From Terriglobales bacterium (GTDB lineage: Bacteria; Acidobacteriota; Terriglobia; Terriglobales; Acidobacteriaceae), in assembly GCA_019241735.1 (NCBI GenBank), contig JAFAWN010000149.1, positions 1 through 5,505 of the forward strand: a stretch of DNA of 5,505 bases, in the 5' to 3' direction. The notes below the pieces were generated by a model. That model made no database searches and was not told the origin of the DNA. It saw only the letters and a program-made list of their open reading frames with translations. Positions within the stretch are counted from its first letter, which is position 1, and each line of letters starts with the position of its first letter. This document shows, one piece after another, positions 1 through 4,016 of the stretch. Position numbers and translations under genes: made by a program.

Positions 1-1110
1 GCGTCCTCTGGAAGTTCCGGCGGGTTCCCCACGACTGCTGGAGCGTTCGAGACTACCTTCTCCGGCGCGCAGGCGGCCTTTGCATTGAAACTGAACTCGT
101 CCGGTAATGCGCTGCTTTACAGCACCGTACTCGGCGGAACCAGCGACGATGTCGCTAATGGAATAGCCATCGACAGTTCTGGAAATGCCTACATCGCGGG
201 CCAGACAGGTGGCAGCTTTCCCACCACGACCGGTGCATTCCAAACCGTCTTCGGTGGGGCTACTGATGCCTTTGTCACCAAGTTAAACTCATCCGGAACC
301 GCCCTGGTTTATTCCACCTACCTCGGCGGCGCGAATAATGACCTCGCGACCGGAATCGCTCTAGATTCCGGCAACCATGCTTATGTCAGCGGAGTTACGT
401 TCTCTGCCGGCCTGGCTACTGCCAATGCGGCGCAAACCCAGTGCGGCAAAGACGGATCTTGCGACGGCGGCAATGATGACGCCTTCGTAGCAGAGTTGAA
501 TACCCTGGGCTCCGGCGAAGTGTACTTCACCTATGTAGGCGGCGCCGGACAGGACGATGCCAACCGGATCGCGGTGGATTCCAGTGGGGCTGCTTACATT
601 ACAGGGAAAACCAACAGCGGGGTAAACGAAAATTTCCCCATTGTTGGAAGCCCGACCGTGTTGCAGGGGACTCTCGCCGGATCCCAAAACGCGTTTATAA
701 CCAAGGTGCACCCCGGGGGCAGTTCATTTGATTTCTCCACCTACGTCGGCGGCAATGGTCTTGATGAGGGCCTAGGAATTGCCCTTGATTCCAGCGATAA
801 CGTGTACATAACCGGGTGGACCAGTTCATCGAACTTCCCGCTCCTCAGTGCTCTAGCTTGTTGCGCGACGCTGCGTGGACCGACCGATGCCTTTGTCACA
901 GAAGTCACCGCCGACGGCTCCAGTTATGTTTTCTCCACCTACTTCGGAGGAACCGGGAACGAAGATGTTTCCGGTGGCGGCATCGCTGTCGATGCATCCA
1001 GCAATGTTTACGTTACCGGAGACACCGACTCTAATACTGCAAGTTTTCCGCTGGTCAATGCAGCCCAGGGATTTTACGGCGCTGGTGTAAGTGATGCGTT
1101 CGTAGCCAAG
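1..1110 (+). repeat. Tandem SBBP (beta-propeller) protein repeats, about six units
   Basis: Units of about 66-71 codons begin near 85 (partial unit before it), 283, 496, 706 and 904, and the last ends at 1110. Each unit carries L/V-x-x-x-G...YSTYLGG, then a G-I-A-x-D-S-S-x-N-x-Y-x-x-G-x-T core, a variable Pro-containing loop, and DAF-V-T/A-K/E. DNA similarity is patchy (for example 'ttctccacctac' at 733 and 931, 'gatgcctttgtcac' at 264-277 and again near 886), so the units are diverged rather than recently duplicated. The unit at 283-495 has an enlarged loop with two cysteines. Confidence 0.88.
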
Positions 1111-2496
1111 CTTTCGCCGGGGTCTGCGAGCCTGACGGTGAGCACTAATGGTACCGGTGCAGGTACTGTTACAAGTTCCCCTGCGGGAATTAATTGTCCA
1201 ACTACTTGCTCTGCGAATTTTGCGGACGCCACAACCGTAACTCTTACCGCAGCCCCTCTGGCCGGCTCAACATTTTCAGGCTGGTCCGGAGCTTGCAACA
1301 ACACTGGAACCACCTGCATCGTAGATGTAACCGCGGCGCAGTCGGTGACAGCCACATTTAATCTGGCGGGTACACCCGACTTCCTCATTTCCGCGAGCGC
1401 GCTGTCGCCAACGACAGTTAATCCGGGCGGCTCGGCGACATCCACCGTCACTATTACTGCTACCGGCGGATTCACCGGCGCTGTGGCGCTTTCTTGCACC
1501 GGCTTACCGGCTGGCGCAAGCTGCGGATTTGTTCCGCCGTCAGTTACGGGCAGTGGCTCATCCACACTCACCATCACCACAACTGGAGCCACTCCGGTTG
1601 GCGTCTACAACGTGCAGGTAACCGGCACCTCGGGGTCGCTCTCCCATAGTGCGACGGTGGTCCTCGACGTGCAAACTGCCGACTTCACGATTTCGGCCTC
1701 GGCTCCTGCGGCCGTAACTGCGGGCGGGTCCACAACCTCCACCGTGACCATCACCTCGGTGGCAGGGTTTGCGGGCGCGGTCTCGCTCTCATGCTCAAAC
1801 TTACCCGCGGGCGCCAGTTGCTCGTTTGTTCCGTCACCGGTAACCGGGGGCTCAGGAACTTCGACACTTACCATCAACACTACAAACGCTACCGCAAACG
1901 GCTCCTATAACGTGACGGTCAAGGGGATTTCGGGCTCCCTGACCCACTCCACTACTATCACGCTGAACGTAGGAGATTTCACGATTTCAGCTTCGCCACT
2001 CACTCCTGGAACTGTCTCGCCGGGGGGCTCAGCTACGTCCACGGTTACGGTTACTGGGGCCTCGGGCTTCAATCCCTCGACCGTGGCTCTATCCTGCAGC
2101 AGCGTTACCCCAACGGTCACTCTGCCGCCAACGTGTTCCTTCAGCGCCTTGACGGGTTCGGGATCCACTTATACGTCGACGCTGACGGTCCGCACTTCAG
2201 CGCCCTCAGCTCATTTAACCAACAATTCCGGCTTGTACTTTGCGATGTGGTTGCCCATTGGGGGAATTGCGTTGCTCGGCGCGGGCTTCAACTTCAATAA
2301 AAAGCATCTTGGGTTGATGCTGGGATGCCTGATGATTTTTGGCCTTATGTTCCTGACTGCCTGCGGCGGCGGCAGCAGCTCATCCGGCGGAAATCACTCG
2401 TCGGGCACGCCAGCTGGAACCTACTCCATCACGGTGACAGGAACCGAGGGAGGGATCGTTCATAACGCCAGTCCGATTACCCTGACCGTGAATTAA
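1..2496 (+). CDS. Large SBBP-repeat / Ig-like surface protein, 5'-truncated by the window
   Basis: The frame is open from base 1 to a TAA at 2494-2496 (831 residues visible). The TTG at 85 is not the true start: the codons before it already encode the end of another SBBP repeat (GGFPTTAGAFETTF...), matching the later GSFPTTTGAFQTVF. Order by visible residue: SBBP beta-propeller repeats 1-370, each with a STYxGG strand, an IAxDSSGNxYxxGxT core and a DAFVTK end; an InlB-B-like 'bacterial repeat' at about 378-455 with cysteine pairs (CPTTC, and C/C flanking NNTGTT); Ig-like domains at 460-560, 561-658 and 659-831. The last Ig-like domain is interrupted by a hydrophobic module with a lipobox-like LTAC. 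The family is exported; SBBP repeats are predicted to fold as propeller blades. A role in adhesion, matrix or ligand binding is inference. No catalytic motif is visible. A strong terminator follows. Confident on architecture, not on function. Confidence 0.93.
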   Translation, partial: ASSGSSGGFPTTAGAFETTFSGAQAAFALKLNSSGNALLYSTVLGGTSDDVANGIAIDSSGNAYIAGQTGGSFPTTTGAFQTVFGGATDAFVTKLNSSGTALVYSTYLGGANNDLATGIALDSGNHAYVSGVTFSAGLATANAAQTQCGKDGSCDGGNDDAFVAELNTLGSGEVYFTYVGGAGQDDANRIAVDSSGAAYITGKTNSGVNENFPIVGSPTVLQGTLAGSQNAFITKVHPGGSSFDFSTYVGGNGLDEGLGIALDSSDNVYITGWTSSSNFPLLSALACCATLRGPTDAFVTEVTADGSSYVFSTYFGGTGNEDVSGGGIAVDASSNVYVTGDTDSNTASFPLVNAAQGFYGAGVSDAFVAKLSPGSASLTVSTNGTGAGTVTSSPAGINCPTTCSANFADATTVTLTAAPLAGSTFSGWSGACNNTGTTCIVDVTAAQSVTATFNLAGTPDFLISASALSPTTVNPGGSATSTVTITATGGFTGAVALSCTGLPAGASCGFVPPSVTGSGSSTLTITTTGATPVGVYNVQVTGTSGSLSHSATVVLDVQTADFTISASAPAAVTAGGSTTSTVTITSVAGFAGAVSLSCSNLPAGASCSFVPSPVTGGSGTSTLTINTTNATANGSYNVTVKGISGSLTHSTTITLNVGDFTISASPLTPGTVSPGGSATSTVTVTGASGFNPSTVALSCSSVTPTVTLPPTCSFSALTGSGSTYTSTLTVRTSAPSAHLTNNSGLYFAMWLPIGGIALLGAGFNFNKKHLGLMLGCLMIFGLMFLTACGGGSSSSGGNHSSGTPAGTYSITVTGTEGGIVHNASPITLTVN
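1132..1365 (+). other. InlB-B-like / bacterial repeat domain inside the surface protein
   Basis: This segment separates the propeller repeats from the Ig-like repeats. It begins LTVSTNGTGAGTVTSSPAG, continues with INCPTTC and VTLTAAP, then FSGWSGAC and VTATFNL. The order (a G-x-G-T-V-x-S-x-P-x-G strand, a T-V-T-L-T-A strand, a F-x-G-W-S-G turn and a final V-T-A-x-F strand) is the pattern of the divergent InlB B-repeat family. Four cysteines in two close pairs (C-P-T-T-C, and C-x7-C) suggest disulfides formed outside the cytoplasm. The assignment is by pattern recognition only. Confidence 0.72.
1378..2496 (+). repeat. Three tandem Ig-like (DFxISAS...) domains, the last one split
   Basis: Domains begin at 1378, 1681 and 1975, each with D-F-x-I-S-A-S. 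Each continues with a P-G-G-S/A-G-G-S turn, TSTVT-V/I-T, G-F-x-G-A-V-x-L-S-C, a cysteine-containing turn, STLT-I/V-x-T, and a final Y-x-V-x-V-T/K-G-x-x-G strand ending in L-x-V. The first two are 98-101 residues. The third reaches 173 residues because about 70 codons (about 2197-2406) are inserted between its STLTV strand and its TPAGTYSITVTG strand. The conserved cysteine pair per domain suggests an intradomain disulfide. Confidence 0.82.
2197..2406 (+). other. Hydrophobic module with internal lipobox inserted in the last Ig-like domain
   Basis: The codons encode, in order: a polar linker (SAPSAHLTNNSG); a first hydrophobic stretch LYFAMWLPIGGIALLGAGF (2233-2289); a short polar, basic segment NFNKKH; a second hydrophobic stretch ending in LTAC (lipobox at 2353-2364, Cys codon 2362-2364); and a Gly/Ser linker GGGSSSSGG. 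The Ig fold then resumes at TPAGTY (2407). The second half looks exactly like a lipoprotein signal peptide (basic n-region, hydrophobic core, [LVI]-[AST]-[GA]-C), but it sits near the C-terminus. It could be a membrane hairpin or a C-terminal sorting or anchoring signal. Lipidation at this internal position is unproven. Confidence 0.7.
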
Positions 2497-2515
2497 AACG
2501 GAGCCTCAATCACTT

Positions 2516-2549
2516 AAGAGAGCGGCGCTTTGCCGCTCTCTTTTTCTTT
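2516..2549 (+). terminator. Strong intrinsic terminator after the surface-protein gene
   Basis: The 11-bp perfect stem AAGAGAGCGGC (2516-2526) / GCCGCTCTCTT (2532-2542) has a 5-nt loop GCTTT and runs into the T-rich tract TTTTTCTTT (2541-2549). It starts 19 nt after the TAA of the upstream CDS. This is a textbook Rho-independent terminator and separates the surface-protein gene from the next gene. The A-rich left edge also permits some bidirectional function, but no gene converges here. Confidence 0.93.
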
Positions 2550-2642
2550 GTCTGGTAAATTTTCCAAACCTTACGTTTTCGACCCTCTCCCGCGCCTGCG
2601 CAGTTAGCCGCCGCTGGTAGTAATCTGAAATCAGAACACTCT

Positions 2643-3371
2643 ATGGTAGGAGTCGGAAAATCTGGCACTGCACTGCGAATCATTGCGTTGACTATTCTGG
2701 CCGTATCCGCGAGCGCCAAAGAAAAAAGCCCGCTGCAAGCCTTGCGCTGGAGTGAAGGCGCACCCGGCTGCAGCTTTACTCGCGATGAGGACGGAAAATA
2801 TCGCTATCAACTTCAGAGCAATGAGTTTGTAGTCACCGTTGCAGTAGATTCCCAGGAACTGGCAAAGAGCCGCCGCCGGCCAGCACCAATATTCGGGGTG
2901 TTTATCACCGTGCGGTATCTGGGCCCGCAGTTTCTAGACGTGAGCGCGAACCGCGCCAGTCTGGAATTCCTGAAACATGGAGGCGTGGTGCAGAGTTCGC
3001 TGGATCCCGACGATCTCTCCAGCCGCCTGCAGACGGACCTGGACACCCTGGGAGCGGAAACGGAGCGTGAGGCGCGCAAGCATCCGGAAAAGCGGCATGA
3101 GCAGGAAACGCTTCAGCAGGCGCACCTCAAAGACACTACCGAACTGATTGAGTTCCTCGGTACCCACAGTCTTCCCAGCGTACGGCTTGATCCAGCAAAT
3201 CAGGAAACCAGCGGCTGGGTATTTTTCAGCACGCGGAATAGATGGATTGGAAGTTGGAAAACTCAGGAAGACTTCGTGCTTCGGATACCTCTGGGCGATA
3301 AGATCGTCGAATTCCCTTTCAAACTGCCGCCGAAACCAGGCGATTTGATCTTGCGGCAGCGTCCGGACTAA
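2643..3371 (+). CDS. Secreted protein of unknown function (242 residues)
   Basis: A Sec signal peptide is clear: residues 1-25 have a short basic n-region (K6, then R12), a hydrophobic core LRIIALTILAV and a signal-peptidase-I site SASA|KEK after residue 25. The mature part starts with a W-S-E-G-x-x-G-C-S-F segment (single Cys43), then beta-rich sequence (YRYQLQ, FVVTVAVDSQEL, FGVFITVRYLG). Residues about 118-172 are a highly charged, probably helical stretch with LDPDDL and KHPEK. The end is beta-rich with a conspicuous aromatic patch (GWVFFSTRNRWIGSWK, residues 191-206) and a closing PPKPGDLILR. I recognise no named family; it looks like an acidobacterial conserved periplasmic or envelope protein, which is recollection, not a search. 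The ATG at 2643 is the only usable in-frame start: upstream codons contain none of ATG, GTG or TTG before a stop at 2556. No good Shine-Dalgarno precedes it, so initiation may be weak or leaderless. It stands alone after a terminator. Confidence 0.85.
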   Translation: MVGVGKSGTALRIIALTILAVSASAKEKSPLQALRWSEGAPGCSFTRDEDGKYRYQLQSNEFVVTVAVDSQELAKSRRRPAPIFGVFITVRYLGPQFLDVSANRASLEFLKHGGVVQSSLDPDDLSSRLQTDLDTLGAETEREARKHPEKRHEQETLQQAHLKDTTELIEFLGTHSLPSVRLDPANQETSGWVFFSTRNRWIGSWKTQEDFVLRIPLGDKIVEFPFKLPPKPGDLILRQRPD

Positions 3372-3395
3372 GTTTCGCAGTCCGGGCGCGAAACT
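3359..3395. terminator. Overlapping hairpins at the convergent gene junction, possible terminator without a U-tract
   Basis: Stem A pairs GCGTCCGGACT (3359-3369) with AGTCCGGGCGC (3379-3389), 11 bp with one G-T wobble and a 9-nt loop; it overlaps the TAA of the plus-strand gene. Stem B pairs AGTTTCGC (3371-3378), which is the loop of stem A, with GCGAAACT (3388-3395), an 8-bp perfect match. The 26-bp gap between the stop codons of two converging genes is a natural place for termination in either direction. No T-run follows on either strand, so it is not a canonical intrinsic terminator. Confidence 0.4.
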
Positions 3396-3397
3396 CG

Positions 3398-3808
3398 TTA
3401 CCCGGCCGCCCGGCGCGCCTCCGCTTCTTTCTGTGCGAGGTAGCTCAACACAATGTCGCGAATAGAGACCAGCCCCTTGATTTCCTTGCCATCCATAATG
3501 GGCAGGTGACGGAACCCGAACTCCCGCATCAGAAAAAGGCACTCCTCAATTGACTCCTGGGCCCTCACAGTTTTTGGATTCGTGGTCATTACCTCACTCA
3601 CTTTGGTGGTGCCCGGCATACGTCCTGCGGCTACCACCCGGTTCATGACGTCGCGCTCTGAGAAAATTCCCACGAGCTCGTCGCCCCGGACCACAGGTAA
3701 CGCACCGATGCGATGTTCCATCATGTAACGGGACGCCTCCAAGACCGTACAGTCGGCCTCGATGAAAAGCACCTTGCGGTCCTTTACCAGATCATAGACG
3801 GGCACCAT
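3398..3808 (-). CDS. Tandem CBS-domain protein (136 residues)
   Basis: The protein is essentially one CBS pair (Bateman module) with a short charged tail. CBS1 spans about residues 5-62: VLEASRYMMEHRIGALPVV, then ELVGIFSERDV. CBS2 spans about 70-127: SEVMTTNPKTV, IEECLFLMREFGFRHLPIM, then IKGLVSIRDI. The G-h-x-S-x-R-D ends (Asp53, Asp118) match the ribose-contacting position of CBS domains that bind AMP, ADP, ATP or S-adenosylmethionine; which ligand is bound cannot be read from sequence. There is no fused catalytic, DNA-binding or membrane domain and no signal peptide, so it is a stand-alone cytosolic sensor. Its partner is unknown. The ATG at 3808 has an excellent Shine-Dalgarno (AAGGAG, 6-nt spacing). 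It converges with the secreted-protein gene and diverges from the kinase gene. Confidence 0.95.
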   Translation of the reverse strand: MVPVYDLVKDRKVLFIEADCTVLEASRYMMEHRIGALPVVRGDELVGIFSERDVMNRVVAAGRMPGTTKVSEVMTTNPKTVRAQESIEECLFLMREFGFRHLPIMDGKEIKGLVSIRDIVLSYLAQKEAEARRAAG

Positions 3809-3814
3809 ACTTAT

Positions 3815-3820
3815 CTCCTT
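3815..3820 (-). promoter_or_regulatory. Ribosome binding site of the CBS gene
   Basis: On the minus strand AAGGAG is followed by ATAAGT and then the ATG at 3808-3806. This strong site at ideal spacing fixes the start. It contrasts with the weak or absent Shine-Dalgarno signals of the two plus-strand genes whose starts lie in this window. Confidence 0.85.
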
Positions 3821-3875
3821 GGAACCAATTCCCTTTTAGATCGCGCTTAGGCGCATCACTTTACCATGTCTGCGC

Positions 3876-3896
3876 GGGGCGGGAACAGGCCGCCCC
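3876..3896. other. GC-rich hairpin in the divergent intergenic region
   Basis: GGGGCGG (3876-3882) pairs perfectly with CCGCCCC (3890-3896) around the 7-nt loop GAACAGG. It lies about 70 nt upstream of the CBS start codon and about 120 nt upstream of the kinase start. No T-tract follows on either strand, so it is not an intrinsic terminator. It could be leader-RNA structure of the CBS transcript, a protein-binding site, or GC-rich coincidence. Confidence 0.4.
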
Positions 3897-3930
3897 AGCC
3901 ATATTCGAGCGGCTACGGGCACAGCCTCTA

Positions 3931-3961
3931 GGTTACGCCCGTAACCGCGTGGCGTGATCAC
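3931..3961. promoter_or_regulatory. Paired palindromes upstream of the kinase gene, possible operator
   Basis: GGTTACGCCCGTAACC (3931-3946) has 7-bp perfect arms around a 2-nt spacer. The 8-bp palindrome GTGATCAC (3954-3961) follows, with centres 19 nt apart. A further copy of the TACGGGC arm at 3914-3920 is complementary to 3937-3943, so an alternative pairing is possible. The region sits between divergent CBS and kinase genes, where a shared regulator would be expected to bind. No known operator consensus was recognised, so binding is inference. Confidence 0.38.
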
Positions 3962-3964
3962 CTG

Positions 3965-3993
3965 CTGACCGGAATCGTCACACCCCTTAACAT
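3965..3993 (+). promoter_or_regulatory. Candidate sigma-70-type promoter for the kinase gene
   Basis: CTGACC (3965-3970) as a -35 box and TAACAT (3988-3993) as a -10 box are separated by 17 bp; each matches its consensus at 4 of 6 positions. Transcription would begin near 4000, giving a leader of about 17 nt. With that start, the two upstream palindromes would be centred near -61 and -42, positions used by activators. This is a weak prediction; better-scoring alternatives in this GC-rich stretch were not seen. Confidence 0.27.
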
Positions 3994-4016
3994 GTATTTT
4001 GAAGCTGGGACTACGG

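Noticed and set aside
85..87. TTG at 85 as the start of the surface-protein gene
   Set aside because: The frame is open from base 1 and the codons before 85 encode the end of another SBBP repeat, so the gene begins upstream of the window.
1074..2168. Minus-strand open frames (1074-1592, 1605-1880, 1905-2168) opposite the Ig-like domains
   Set aside because: They are antisense shadows of repetitive Thr/Val/Gly codons; the Val/Pro/Ala-rich products repeat in step with the Ig-like units and have no independent start signals.
2604..2626. TTAGCC / TAATCT as a promoter for the secreted-protein gene
   Set aside because: The spacing is only 11 bp, far from the usual 16-18 bp; no convincing promoter was found in 2550-2642.
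2934..3542. 202-residue minus-strand open frame spanning the junction of the secreted-protein and CBS genes
   Set aside because: It overlaps two well-supported genes, one in another frame of the same strand and one antisense, and its product has no recognisable domain or ribosome binding site.
3843..3854. GCGC-TTAG-GCGC inverted repeat upstream of the CBS gene
   Set aside because: The 4-bp GC-only arms are too short to distinguish from chance in this composition.
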